NCBI RefSeq assembly: GCF_003234115.2
Contig: NZ_CP126251.1
Location: forward strand, 1,054,001 to 1,118,000
Length of the DNA stretch: 64,000 nucleotides
Source: Curtobacterium sp. MCPF17_002
GTDB taxonomy: Bacteria; Actinomycetota; Actinomycetes; Actinomycetales; Microbacteriaceae
Reading direction: 5' to 3'
Numbering within the stretch: the stretch's first letter is position 1; each line of letters begins with the position of its first letter. Made by a program: the position numbers and the translations under genes. The notes below the pieces were generated by a model. It saw only the letters and a list, made by a program, of their open reading frames with translations, did not search any database and was not told the origin of the DNA. Shown here piece by piece: positions 8,011 through 16,960 of the stretch.

Positions 8011-9024
8011 ATGGCCATCATCGAAGCCTCAGGGCTGACCAAGACCTACCGGTCGAAATCCGGGCCGGTGCACGCCCTCGCGGGGCTCGACCTCTCGGTG
8101 CCGCAGGGCACCGTGAAGGCGTTGCTCGGTCCGAACGGCGCGGGCAAGACCACGATCGTGAAGGTGCTCACCACCCTCATCACGCCGGACACCGGCACCG
8201 CGACGATCGACGGGATCGACGTCATCGCCGATCCGCAGGCGACCCGACGATCGATCGGCGTCTCCGGGCAGTACGCGGCCGTCGACGAGAACCTGACCGG
8301 GTTCGAGAACCTCGAGATGATCGGGCGGCTCTACCACCTCGGTCGTCGCACGGCCCGACAGCGGGCGCGCGAGCTCATCGACGTGTTCGACCTGTCCGAG
8401 GCGGGCGACCGCCCCGTGAAGGGGTTCTCCGGCGGCATGCGTCGGCGCATCGACCTGGCGGGGGCGCTCGTCATGAACCCCCGCGTGCTGTTCCTCGACG
8501 AGCCGACGACCGGGCTCGATCCGCGCAGTCGGATGGCGCTCTGGGGGATCATCGAGGACCTCGTGGCGGGTGGCACCACCGTGCTCCTCACCACGCAGTA
8601 CCTGGAAGAGGCCGACCAGCTCGCCGACGACATCGCGGTGATCGACGGCGGGACCGTGATCGCCGAGGGCACCTCGGACCACCTCAAGGCCCAGGTCGGC
8701 GGCCACCGGGTCGTGGTGACCCTCGTCGACCAGGTCGACGGCGACGCGGCGACCACCGTGCTCCGCCGCTGCGGCGTGGGTGAGGTCGAGGTCTCGGGTG
8801 ACGGCCGGACGCACGCGATCGCCGTCGAGGCCGGTCCCTCCGCCCTGCAGCGTGTCCTCGCCGACCTCGGCGAAGCGGGCATCGAGCTGCACGACGCCGG
8901 TATGCGCCGTCCGACGCTCGACGACGTGTTCCTCCGCCTCACCGGGCACGCCGCGACCGACGACGAGCCGGACGACACGAAGCAGCAGGACGACACGAAG
9001 CAGCAGAAGGAGACGGCACGATGA
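8011..9024 (+). CDS. DrrA-type ABC exporter ATPase
   Basis: Cytoplasmic ATPase of 337 aa from the daunorubicin-resistance (DrrA) family. Motifs: Walker A GPNGAGKTT, signature FSGGMRRRIDLAGAL, Walker B LFLDEPTTGLD, H-loop LTTQYLEEADQ. The C-terminal ~90 residues are the DrrA-type extension and end in a Lys/Gln/Asp-rich tail with a repeated DDTKQQ. I prefer the ATG at 8011, with AAGGGAG 5 bp upstream, over a GTG at 7990. Its stop overlaps the start of the permease gene (ATGA), so the two form one exporter. The exported compound is unknown. Confidence 0.88.
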   Translation: MAIIEASGLTKTYRSKSGPVHALAGLDLSVPQGTVKALLGPNGAGKTTIVKVLTTLITPDTGTATIDGIDVIADPQATRRSIGVSGQYAAVDENLTGFENLEMIGRLYHLGRRTARQRARELIDVFDLSEAGDRPVKGFSGGMRRRIDLAGALVMNPRVLFLDEPTTGLDPRSRMALWGIIEDLVAGGTTVLLTTQYLEEADQLADDIAVIDGGTVIAEGTSDHLKAQVGGHRVVVTLVDQVDGDAATTVLRRCGVGEVEVSGDGRTHAIAVEAGPSALQRVLADLGEAGIELHDAGMRRPTLDDVFLRLTGHAATDDEPDDTKQQDDTKQQKETAR

Positions 9025-9869
9025 CCGCGACCACCACGGCCCTCGGCCGGCAACTGCCCGTCGTCATCACCTCGCCAGTCGCGATCTGGTTCGAGGACGG
9101 CTGGACCGTCACGAAGCGGAACCTCATCAAGATCAAGCGCTCGCCGGACATGCTCGTCTTCGCGGTGCTGCAGCCGATCATGTTCGTGCTGCTGTTCAGC
9201 CAGGTCTACGGCGGCGCGATCCAGGTGCAGGGCACGGACTACACGCAGTTCCTGATGGCGGGCATCTTCGCGCAGACCGTCGTCTTCGGGGCGACGTTCT
9301 CCGGGTCGGCGATGGCGCAGGACCTCAAGGAAGGGCTGATCGACCGGTTCCGCACGCTGCCGATGTCCGCGTCCGCGGTACTGGTCGGACGGACGAACTC
9401 CGACCTCGTGCTCAACGGGATCTCGATGGCGATCATGATGCTCACCGGGCTCGTGGTCGGGTGGCGGGTGAACTCGTCGCCGCTGGAGTTCCTCGCCGGC
9501 GTCGGGCTGCTGCTGCTCTTCAGCTACGCGTTCAGCTGGGTGATGGCGCTCCTCGGCATGAGCGTGAAGACGCCAGAGGTGATCAACAACGCCTCGTTCA
9601 TGATCCTGTTCCCGCTGACGTTCATCTCGAACGCGTTCGTCCCGAGCGACACCCTGCCGCTGGTCCTGCGGGTGTTCGCCGAGTGGAACCCGGTGTCGTC
9701 GCTCGTGCAGGCAGCACGCGAACTGTTCGGCAACGTCGGCTCCGCGCCCGTGCCGGACATCTGGACGATGCAGCACCCGGTCCTCACCGTGCTCATCGGC
9801 ATCACCGTGATGCTCGTGGTCTTCGTGCCGTGGGCGGTCAACAAGTACACGCGCATCAGCGCGAAGTAG
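9021..9869 (+). CDS. DrrB-type ABC-2 exporter permease
   Basis: Membrane protein of 282 aa, partner of the ATPase just upstream. It has a cytoplasmic N-terminus of about 50 residues, then about six hydrophobic segments typical of ABC-2 permeases, with a conserved late stretch FISNAFVPSDTLP and a final AVNKYTR. DrrAB-type pairs export antibiotics, lipids or other hydrophobic compounds. There is no biosynthetic gene cluster nearby, so self-protection against external compounds or lipid export are equally possible. The gene ends 30 bp from the convergent response regulator. Confidence 0.87.
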   Translation: MTATTTALGRQLPVVITSPVAIWFEDGWTVTKRNLIKIKRSPDMLVFAVLQPIMFVLLFSQVYGGAIQVQGTDYTQFLMAGIFAQTVVFGATFSGSAMAQDLKEGLIDRFRTLPMSASAVLVGRTNSDLVLNGISMAIMMLTGLVVGWRVNSSPLEFLAGVGLLLLFSYAFSWVMALLGMSVKTPEVINNASFMILFPLTFISNAFVPSDTLPLVLRVFAEWNPVSSLVQAARELFGNVGSAPVPDIWTMQHPVLTVLIGITVMLVVFVPWAVNKYTRISAK

Positions 9870-9899
9870 GCGGGTGGCGCGGGCGCCCGGCGGAACCGC

Positions 9900-10589
9900 T
9901 CAGAGCAGCTTCCGCTGGAGCGCCCACGCCGTCAGTTCGTGCCGGTTCGACAGCTGCAGCTTCCGCAGGACCTTCGACACGTGCGTCTCGACGGTCTTCA
10001 CGGAGATGAAGAGGTCGGTCGCGACCTCCTTGTAGGCGTACCCGCGCGCGATGAGCCGCATGACCTCCTGTTCGCGCGCGGACAGCCGGTCGAGTTCCGA
10101 GTCGGCCTGCGCCGTCTCACCGCTGACCGCGCCGAACGCGTCGAGCACGAACCCGGCGAGGCGCGGTGAGAACACGGCGTCCCCCTCCGCGACGCGCTGC
10201 ACCGCCTCGGCGACCTCGGCCCCGGAGGAGCTCTTCGTGATGTACCCGCGCGCACCGGCCCGGATCACGCGGACGACGTCGTCGGCCGCGTCCGACACGC
10301 TCAGCGCGAGGAACCGCGTGTCCGGGTGGCCCGGTGCGGCGCGCGTGATCACCTCGGCACCGCCGCCACCTGCCCCACCGGGCAGGTGCACGTCGAGCAG
10401 GACGACGCGGGGACGGGTCGCGGTGACGAGGTCGACCGCCTCGTCGACGGTGGCGGCCTCACCGACGACCTGGAGGCCCGTGGGCAGTCCGGCACGCACG
10501 CCGGCTCGGAAGATGGAGTGGTCGTCGACGATCGCGACGGTGAGCGGTCCGGCCGCCGGTTCCGGGGACGGAGCGGTGTGGTCGGTCAC
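9900..10589 (-). CDS. NarL/LuxR-family response regulator
   Basis: Two-component response regulator of 229 aa. A receiver domain (residues ~17-140) shows VAIVDDHSIF, the phosphoacceptor in LLDVHLPG and the Lys in YITKSSS. The C-terminal LuxR-type helix-turn-helix shows LSAREQEVMRLIARGYAYKEVA and VKTVETHVSKVLRKL. It starts at a GTG overlapping the stop of the kinase gene (GTGA), so kinase and regulator are translationally coupled. Likely targets are the divergent PspC-domain operon and itself, as in related actinobacterial systems; that is inference. Confidence 0.9.
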   Translation of the reverse strand: MTDHTAPSPEPAAGPLTVAIVDDHSIFRAGVRAGLPTGLQVVGEAATVDEAVDLVTATRPRVVLLDVHLPGGAGGGGAEVITRAAPGHPDTRFLALSVSDAADDVVRVIRAGARGYITKSSSGAEVAEAVQRVAEGDAVFSPRLAGFVLDAFGAVSGETAQADSELDRLSAREQEVMRLIARGYAYKEVATDLFISVKTVETHVSKVLRKLQLSNRHELTAWALQRKLL

Positions 10590-11821
10590 GGGGTCTCCTT
10601 CGTCGGCTGGGCGTCGGCCGGTGGCGCGAGGGGCAGGGTGAGCCGGACCTCGGTGCCGGTGCGCCCGGGCCCCGGTCCGATGGTCGCGGTGCCGCCGAGC
10701 CGGTCCATCCGGCCGAGGATCGACTCGCGCACGCCGTAGCGGCCCTCCGGGATGGCCCCGGTGTCGAACCCCGGCCCGCGGTCGCCGACGCTGACCTCGA
10801 CCCGGTCGGCCGAGGTCTCGGCGTAGACGCTGACGGTCCCGCCGGCGTGCCGTGCGGCGTTGAGCATGGCTTCGCGTGCGGCGCCGACGACCCCTTCCGG
10901 CAGGTCCGTGCGGACCGGGCCGATCGCGATCACCTCGATGCGGACGGGGTACTCGGTCTCGATCTCGGCGGCGGCCGCGCGGAGCTGCGCACCGAGGTCG
11001 GCGGCGGACTCCTCCTGCTCGGTGAAGAGCCACGACCGCAGTTCGCGTTCCTGGGCACGGGCGAGCCGTGCGGCGTCGGAGCCCGGTTCGGCGCGCTGCT
11101 GGATGAGCGCGAGGGTCTGCAGCACCGAGTCGTGCAGGTGGGCGGCGATCTCGGCCCGTTCGACCTCGCGCACCCGGGCCGCACGTTCCTCGGCGAGGTC
11201 GCGGACGAGGCGCACCACCCAGGGCGCGACGACGACGGCCACCCCGAGGAGCACGGCGACGGCGGCGGTGAGGACGGTCCACACGTTCGGACGACTGCTC
11301 GTCGTGAAGAACAGGAGGATGCCGAGCACGACCAGGACGAGCGCGCCGAGGGCACGGACGACGAGCGCTGACGAGCCGGACGTCCGGACGTTGCGCAGCG
11401 CGTCGAACTGCCGCCAGGCGAGCGCCGCCCCGGTGACGACGACGACGCCGGGCACGACGACCTCGAGCGGCACGTCGGCACCGAGCCGCGAGGCGATCAC
11501 CGCACCGCCGGCGGTCAGCAGCGCGACGCCGAGCAGGATCTCCACGACCGGGGCCCGTCGTCCGTGCGGTGCACCGTCGGCGTCGCCGTCGGCGGACGGC
11601 CCGGTCAGCATCGCCTTGAGCGGGACCGGGGTCGCCGGGCCCTGGCTCGGGGTGGTCGCCCAGAGCCACGCGTAGAGGAGGACCCCGGCACCACCGCACA
11701 CGGCGAGCACGGCGGTGGCGAGCCGCACCGCGCCGACGGGCAGCCCGGTGTGCGTGGCGAAGCCGCTGCAGACGCCGCCGACGACCCGGAGGGCCGGGCG
11801 GGACATCGTGGCGGTCGGCAT
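10586..11821 (-). CDS. PspC-domain sensor histidine kinase
   Basis: Membrane kinase of about 411 aa. An N-terminal PspC-like domain (RPALRVVGGVCSGFATHTGLPVGAVRLA) leads into several membrane segments. The dimerisation/phosphorylation helix reads AEIAAHLHDSVLQTLALIQQ (HisKA_3 type), and the ATPase domain shows REAMLNAARHAG and DRGPGFD. PspC-domain kinases are thought to sense cell-envelope stress. I place the start at the ATG at 11821, with CAGGA 8 bp upstream; ATGs at 11845 and 11806 are alternatives. It is divergent from another PspC-domain gene across a 114-bp gap that should hold both promoters. Confidence 0.85.
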   Translation of the reverse strand: MPTATMSRPALRVVGGVCSGFATHTGLPVGAVRLATAVLAVCGGAGVLLYAWLWATTPSQGPATPVPLKAMLTGPSADGDADGAPHGRRAPVVEILLGVALLTAGGAVIASRLGADVPLEVVVPGVVVVTGAALAWRQFDALRNVRTSGSSALVVRALGALVLVVLGILLFFTTSSRPNVWTVLTAAVAVLLGVAVVVAPWVVRLVRDLAEERAARVREVERAEIAAHLHDSVLQTLALIQQRAEPGSDAARLARAQERELRSWLFTEQEESAADLGAQLRAAAAEIETEYPVRIEVIAIGPVRTDLPEGVVGAAREAMLNAARHAGGTVSVYAETSADRVEVSVGDRGPGFDTGAIPEGRYGVRESILGRMDRLGGTATIGPGPGRTGTEVRLTLPLAPPADAQPTKETP

Positions 11822-11935
11822 GCGGCAATCCTGACACCTCTCCACCGCCCCGAGGCGGTGCCGGGGTGGGGATCAGGGGTCGATCAGGGGGAACCCCGAT
11901 GGTGCCGGGCGCCGGGGGCCACGATGCTGGTGGCC

Positions 11936-13408
11936 ATGACACGACAGGACACCGGCGGCCCCGCGTCGGCGACACGGTTCTTCGACTGGATCCGGGGCAT
12001 CCACGTCACACGGACCGACGACCGCTGGGTCGCCGGGGTCTGCGGTGCCGTCGCGGCCCGCACCGGCCTCGACCCGCTCGTCGTGCGGGGCATCGTGATC
12101 GTCGTCGCGCTCCTCGGCGGTCCGGTGTTCCTCGCCTACGCCGCCGGCTGGGCGCTGCTGCCCGACTCGTCCGGACGCATCCACCTCGAGCGGATGATCC
12201 GCGGCGTGCTCGACCCGGCGCTCATCGCCATCGGCGTCCTCGTCGTGCTGACCTTCGTCCCCGCGGTGCAGGGCATCTGGTGGCAGGGCGTCCCCGTCGC
12301 CTGGGGGATGCCGGGCTGGCTCTCGGCGACCCTCGGTACCGCGTGGACCATCGCGCTCGTCGGCTGCGCCGTGTGGCTCGTCGTCGTGCTCGCCCGTCGC
12401 GGACCGCAGCGGACGGCACCGGGCAGCCCCGGTGGCACTCCCGCCGGTGCTCCCGGCGAGACCACCGGCGCGGCCGCGTCGGCCGCCGCTCCGGACGGCA
12501 CCCGTCGGGACTTCTGGACCAGCCCCGAGGACCCGCCAGCGGACCGGGCGACCTGGGCGACGAACGCGGCCACGGGGGCCCCGGACCCGGCCACGGCCGG
12601 ACCGACGGCCTCGGCGACGGACGCGGGGCGCGCCTCCTGGCAGTGGGACACGACCACGGCGCGGACCGCAGCGGACCGGCACCGCGACCACCTCGAGCGC
12701 ATGCGTGCCGAGCGGGAGCGCGCGGCGGAGCGGCGCGCACGCCGGGCGGAACGACTGCCCGGTGCCGCGTTCGTCGCGGTGAGTCTCGGGCTCGCGCTCG
12801 TGGCCGGCGCCGCCGTCGCCGTCTGGGCACAGCAGGCCGACCTGTCCGTCCCGGTCCTCGGCATCGCCGCGGCCGTGGTGGTGCTCGCGGTCGCCACGAT
12901 CGTCGCCGGGATCCGGGGACGGGAGAGCGGCGGACTCGGGCTCTTCTCCACCATCGGGGTCGTCGCGCTGGTCGTCACGGGAGTCCTCCCCGGCGGCACG
13001 CAGCTCTCCGTCATCGGCGGCACCACCTGGCGGGTGGACGACGTCGGGCGGGGCGCCGAGCGGAACTACGCGATGGTCGTGGGCGGGCCGACCCTCGACC
13101 TCCGGGGGCTCGGGGAGTCCGACGGCGGGGGACGCGTGAACCTCTGGCTCGGCGCCGGCGGGGCGACGGTGCTGCTGCCGACCGACGCACCCGTGCGGGT
13201 GCAGGTGAGCGGCGTCGGGTACGGCGTGGACACGGACGCCGGAGACTCCGGGGACTCCGGGGACGACGCCCAGGGTGGCGTGCTCGGCACGACGACCGTC
13301 GAGAACCGGGCGGCGCGCACCGCGACCGCCGCCGACACCACGACCGTGCACGTGTGGGTCCTCGGCGGAGGCGTCGACGTGCCCCGCGGGCTCACCGTCA
13401 ACGAGTGA
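11936..13408 (+). CDS. PspC-domain membrane protein
   Basis: Protein of 490 aa. A PspC domain (residues ~20-75: TRTDDRWVAGVCGAVAARTG) is followed by membrane segments, an Ala/Pro/Gly-rich linker, a basic helical stretch full of Arg/Glu (HLERMRAERERAAERRARRAE), further membrane segments, then an extracytoplasmic C-terminal region of about 150 residues with a short DSGDSGD repeat. Its PspC domain resembles that of the divergent kinase. Related actinobacterial loci pair such a protein with an envelope-stress kinase and regulator. The ATG at 11924, 12 bp upstream, is an alternative start. Confidence 0.8.
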   Translation: MTRQDTGGPASATRFFDWIRGIHVTRTDDRWVAGVCGAVAARTGLDPLVVRGIVIVVALLGGPVFLAYAAGWALLPDSSGRIHLERMIRGVLDPALIAIGVLVVLTFVPAVQGIWWQGVPVAWGMPGWLSATLGTAWTIALVGCAVWLVVVLARRGPQRTAPGSPGGTPAGAPGETTGAAASAAAPDGTRRDFWTSPEDPPADRATWATNAATGAPDPATAGPTASATDAGRASWQWDTTTARTAADRHRDHLERMRAERERAAERRARRAERLPGAAFVAVSLGLALVAGAAVAVWAQQADLSVPVLGIAAAVVVLAVATIVAGIRGRESGGLGLFSTIGVVALVVTGVLPGGTQLSVIGGTTWRVDDVGRGAERNYAMVVGGPTLDLRGLGESDGGGRVNLWLGAGGATVLLPTDAPVRVQVSGVGYGVDTDAGDSGDSGDDAQGGVLGTTTVENRAARTATAADTTTVHVWVLGGGVDVPRGLTVNE

Positions 13409-13419
13409 GGAACGAGACC

Positions 13420-13761
13420 ATGACGAACGACGACGAGACCACCCCGTTCGAGCGGACGGGGCCGCTGGACCCGACGGACCTGACGACGCCGCTGGACCAG
13501 ACGACGCCGGTGTCCACCGCTTCCGTCCCGCCGGCTCCCGCGCCGCCGGCCCCCGCACCCCGTCCACGACGGTCCGCCCGGTTCGGCACGATCTTCTGGG
13601 GAGTCGTGCTCCTCGTGTTCGCGCTCGCGATGGCCGTCACGGCGCTCCCGTGGTTCTCGGTGGACCCGGTGACGCTCCTGCTGGCGGCGTGCATCGCGGC
13701 CGGGGTCCTGCTCGTGGTGGCCGGGGTCGCCGCCGTGGTCGCGCGACCACGGCAGGAGTGA
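13420..13761 (+). CDS. Small membrane protein with Thr/Pro-rich N-terminus
   Basis: Protein of 113 aa, 11 bp after the PspC-domain gene and probably cotranscribed. Residues 1-50 are disordered Thr/Asp/Pro/Ala-rich sequence ending in RPRRSARFG, followed by two hydrophobic helices (~52-75 and ~82-105) and RPRQE. No family name can be given. The operon context suggests a cell-envelope role with the PspC protein. The start is the ATG at 13420 after GAGGAACGAGACC. Confidence 0.75.
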   Translation: MTNDDETTPFERTGPLDPTDLTTPLDQTTPVSTASVPPAPAPPAPAPRPRRSARFGTIFWGVVLLVFALAMAVTALPWFSVDPVTLLLAACIAAGVLLVVAGVAAVVARPRQE

Positions 13762-13803
13762 TCCTCCCTCCCAGGCACGGTGCCGGAAGCGACCGTCCAC
13801 AGG

Positions 13804-13838
13804 GCCGTCCGGGTGCACCACAGCGGCACCCGGACGGC
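13804..13838 (+). terminator. Intrinsic terminator-like hairpin
   Basis: Stem GCCGTCCGGGTGC / GCACCCGGACGGC, 13 bp perfect, with a 9-nt loop and then TT. It lies 42 bp after the small membrane protein and 14 bp before the APC transporter start, so it probably ends the PspC operon. The U-tract is short, as is common at this GC content. Confidence 0.6.
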
Positions 13839-13852
13839 TTACGATCAACTCC

Positions 13853-15838
13853 GTGACCGCGACTGACGCCGAGCGGGCCGCGGAACACGACGCGACCGAG
13901 CCATCCCTCGACCGAAGCACCCGTGTGCGCCGCTGGATGCTCGACGGCGCTGACCAGGGTGCTTCGCACCAGGGCCCGCACCAGGTCGAGGTCGAGAAGA
14001 CCCACTCGTGGTGGCGGGTCATGTGCCTCACCGGCGTCGACTACTTCTCGACGCTCGGGTACCAGCCCGCCATCGCGGCCCTGGCGGCCGGGCTCCTCTC
14101 GCCGATCGCGACGATCGTCCTCGTGCTGGTCACCCTGTTCGGCGCGCTGCCGGTCTACCGTCGTGTCGCCGAGGACAGCTTCCGCGGCGCCGGCTCGATC
14201 ATGATGCTCGAGAAGCTGCTGCCGTGGTGGGCGGGCAAGTTGTTCGTGCTCGTGCTGCTCGGGTTCGCCGTGACGGACTTCATGATCACGATGACGCTGT
14301 CGGCTGCGGACGCCACGGCGCACATCGCCGAGAACCCCTTCACGCCGCACTGGTTCACCGAGATCCCGGTGCCGCTCACCCTCGCACTGCTCCTCCTGCT
14401 CGGGGTCGTGTTCCTCCGCGGCTTCAAGGAGGCGATCGGCATCGCGGTCGTGCTCGTCGCCGTCTACCTGGCCCTCAACGCGGTCGTCGTCGGCGTCTCC
14501 CTGTGGCACGTCTTCGAGCACCCCACGGTGGCGAGCGACTGGTGGAGCGGCCTCACCACGCAGCACAGCAACCCGCTCGTGATGATCGGCATCGCGCTGG
14601 TCGTGTTCCCGAAGCTCGCGCTCGGCCTGTCCGGCTTCGAGACCGGCGTCGCCGTGATGCCGCAGGTGCGTGGGGACGCCTCGGACGACACCAGTGCCCG
14701 TCCCGAAGGCCGGATCCGCGGGACGAAGCGCCTGCTCACCGTCGCGGCGATCATCATGAGCTCGTTCCTCATCACGTCGTCGATCGTCACCACCTTCCTC
14801 ATCCCGCAGCGCGAGTTCCAGCCGGGTGGCGGTGCGAACGGACGCGCCCTCGCGTACCTGGCGCACGAGTACCTCGGTGGGGTGTTCGGCTCGGTGTACG
14901 ACTTCTCGACGGTGGCCATCCTGTGGTTCGCCGGCGCGAGCGCGATGGCGGGGCTGCTCAACCTGGTGCCGCGGTTCCTGCCCCGCTACGGCATGGCCCC
15001 CCAGTGGGCGCGGGCGACACGGCCCCTCGTGATCATCTTCACGCTCATCGCCTTCCTGATCACGATCATCTTCCAGGCGAACGTCGACGCGCAGGGCGGG
15101 GCCTACGCCACCGGCGTCCTCGTGCTCATCACGAGTGCCGCCGTCGCGGTCACGCTGTCGGCACGACGGAAGCAGCAGAAGAAGCGGACCATCGGCTTCG
15201 GGGTGATCGCGCTCGTGTTCGTGTACACGACGATCGCGAACATCATCGAGCGGCCCGACGGCGTCCGGATCGGCGCGGTGTTCATCATCGCCATCGTCGT
15301 CGTGTCGCTCGTCTCGCGGGTCCGGCGCTCGTTCGAACTCCGCGCGTCGTCGATCGAGCTCGACGCCACCGCCCGGCAGTTCGTCGAGGCCGACGCCGAC
15401 CAGTTCAGCGCGGTCTGCATCATCGCCAACGAACCCGGAGCGGGCACCGCCGAGGCGTACCGGTCGAAGGGGCGTGAGGAACGCCGTGACTCCGGCATCC
15501 CGGCACGCGTCCCGACGATGTTCCTCGAGGTCCTGCCCGCCGACTCGTCCGACTTCGAGGAAGACCTCGTCGTCGAGGGCCACGTGATCCACGGGTTCCG
15601 CGTCCTCAAGGTGCGCTCCGGCAACGTCCCGAACACGATCGCCTCGACGCTGCTGGCGATCCGTGACATCGCCGGCGTCGTGCCGAGCATCTACTTCGAG
15701 TGGAACGAGGGCAGCCCGATCCGGAACGCGCTGCGGTTCGTCTTCACCGGTGCCGGCGACGTCGCCCCCGTGACGCGCGAGGTCCTCCGCGAAGCGGAAG
15801 CCGACGTGAACCGTCGGCCGAGCGTCCACGTGTCGTGA
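13853..15838 (+). CDS. APC-superfamily amino acid transporter with cytoplasmic C-terminal domain
   Basis: Protein of 661 aa. A hydrophilic N-terminus of about 55 residues (to [25 protein letters not shown]) is followed by 11-12 membrane segments (residues ~60-490) and a soluble C-terminal domain of about 160 residues beginning near [17 protein letters not shown]. The YFSTLGYQ motif in the first span is typical of the large APC-family permeases of actinobacteria. The substrate is not readable. A GTG start at 13853 fits the region downstream of the terminator-like hairpin. The next gene follows after 10 bp. Confidence 0.82.
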   Translation: MTATDAERAAEHDATEPSLDRSTRVRRWMLDGADQGASHQGPHQVEVEKTHSWWRVMCLTGVDYFSTLGYQPAIAALAAGLLSPIATIVLVLVTLFGALPVYRRVAEDSFRGAGSIMMLEKLLPWWAGKLFVLVLLGFAVTDFMITMTLSAADATAHIAENPFTPHWFTEIPVPLTLALLLLLGVVFLRGFKEAIGIAVVLVAVYLALNAVVVGVSLWHVFEHPTVASDWWSGLTTQHSNPLVMIGIALVVFPKLALGLSGFETGVAVMPQVRGDASDDTSARPEGRIRGTKRLLTVAAIIMSSFLITSSIVTTFLIPQREFQPGGGANGRALAYLAHEYLGGVFGSVYDFSTVAILWFAGASAMAGLLNLVPRFLPRYGMAPQWARATRPLVIIFTLIAFLITIIFQANVDAQGGAYATGVLVLITSAAVAVTLSARRKQQKKRTIGFGVIALVFVYTTIANIIERPDGVRIGAVFIIAIVVVSLVSRVRRSFELRASSIELDATARQFVEADADQFSAVCIIANEPGAGTAEAYRSKGREERRDSGIPARVPTMFLEVLPADSSDFEEDLVVEGHVIHGFRVLKVRSGNVPNTIASTLLAIRDIAGVVPSIYFEWNEGSPIRNALRFVFTGAGDVAPVTREVLREAEADVNRRPSVHVS

Positions 15839-15848
15839 CGGGCACGTC

Positions 15849-16907
15849 GTGACGGGTGCTGCCGGCGCGAGCCGTTCCTCCCGGCCTGCGGAGCACACAC
15901 CGGACGCGCGCCGGTCCGTGGGCGGCGCCGCGGCCGTCGTCGTCGCCGCTGCGGTGTGGGGGACCACCGGGACGGCGACGCACTTCGCGCCAGGGGTGCC
16001 GGCGTTCGTCTTCGGCGCGGTGACGTTCGGCCTCGGCGGCCTCGTGCTCGCCATCGGCGCCGGTCGCGGGACGGTGCGGGCCATCGTCCGGCCCGAGACA
16101 CGTGGGTGGGCACTGCTCGGAGCGGTCTCCCTGGTCGTCTACGCGGTCGCGTTCTACGCCGCGCTCGCCGACGCGGGCGTCGCGCTCGGCACCACCGTCG
16201 CGATCGGGTCGTCTCCCGTGTTCGCCGGCCTGGTCGAGTGGGTGACCGACAGGAGGCGCGTCACACCCAGGTGGGTCACCGCCACCCTGGTGAGCGTGGC
16301 CGGCATGGTCGTCGTGACGCTCGCGCGCGCGGAGGGCTCGGCCGGAGACGGCTCCCTGGCGCTGGGTCTCGGCAGCGCGCTCCTCGCGGGGCTCACCTAC
16401 GCGCTGTACTCGTGGGCGGTGTCGCGGGGCATGCAGGCGGTGTCCGGGCTCGTCACGTTCCCCGGCGGGCCGGGGCCGGCGGCGGCGTCGGCGGCGGCGT
16501 CGGCGTCGGCCTCGGCGTCCGCGTCGGCCGCGACGTCCGCGTCGGCGTCGGCGCAGCCGAACGGGCGGGGACTCGTCGGCGCGGTGTTCGGCATCGCGGC
16601 GGTCCCGCTCGTCGTCCTCGCCGTCGTGGGCGGACACGACCACCTCGGCGTGCCGGCCCACTGGCCGGTCTTCCTCTACCTCGCGCTCGTGCCGACGGTG
16701 CTCGGGCACTCGCTCTACGCCGTCGGGCTCCGGAGCGTGAGCGCCTCGGTCGCGACGCTGCTGTCGCTGCTCGAGCCCGTCGTGGCCGCGGTCCTCGCCG
16801 TCCTCGTCGTGGGGGAGCACCTCGGCCTGGTCGGCGGGACCGGCATCGCGCTGGTGGTCGCCGGGCTGGCGCTGCTGGCGCTGCCCGGTCGCGCGCGGCG
16901 ACGCTAG
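15849..16907 (+). CDS. EamA-family (drug/metabolite transporter) permease
   Basis: Protein of 352 aa with ten hydrophobic segments in two five-helix EamA repeats; the last ends VVGEHLGLVGGTGIALVVAGLALLAL, a typical EamA signature. Between the halves, residues ~210-240 are an almost pure Ala/Ser run encoded by GCG-TCG microsatellite-like DNA (about 16477-16557), which is likely a disordered and length-variable cytoplasmic loop. It starts at a GTG 10 bp after the APC transporter. The substrate is unknown. Confidence 0.83.
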   Translation: MTGAAGASRSSRPAEHTPDARRSVGGAAAVVVAAAVWGTTGTATHFAPGVPAFVFGAVTFGLGGLVLAIGAGRGTVRAIVRPETRGWALLGAVSLVVYAVAFYAALADAGVALGTTVAIGSSPVFAGLVEWVTDRRRVTPRWVTATLVSVAGMVVVTLARAEGSAGDGSLALGLGSALLAGLTYALYSWAVSRGMQAVSGLVTFPGGPGPAAASAAASASASASASAATSASASAQPNGRGLVGAVFGIAAVPLVVLAVVGGHDHLGVPAHWPVFLYLALVPTVLGHSLYAVGLRSVSASVATLLSLLEPVVAAVLAVLVVGEHLGLVGGTGIALVVAGLALLALPGRARRR

Positions 16908-16946
16908 CTGCGCTGCTGCGCTGCTGCGCTGCTGCGCTGCTGCGCT
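16907..16946. repeat. Tandem repeat GCTGCGCT, five copies
   Basis: Five perfect head-to-tail copies of the 8-mer GCTGCGCT begin at the last base of the EamA stop codon and run toward the convergent acyl-CoA ligase stop at 16961. A period of 8 would shift the frame, so the array is confined to the intergenic gap. It is likely slippage-prone. Confidence 0.9.
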
Positions 16947-16960
16947 GCGCGCTGCCGCCG

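Noticed and set aside
8011..9869. DrrAB pair as part of an antibiotic biosynthetic cluster
   Set aside because: No polyketide, peptide or terpene biosynthetic gene lies nearby; the neighbours are a membrane protein and a two-component system.
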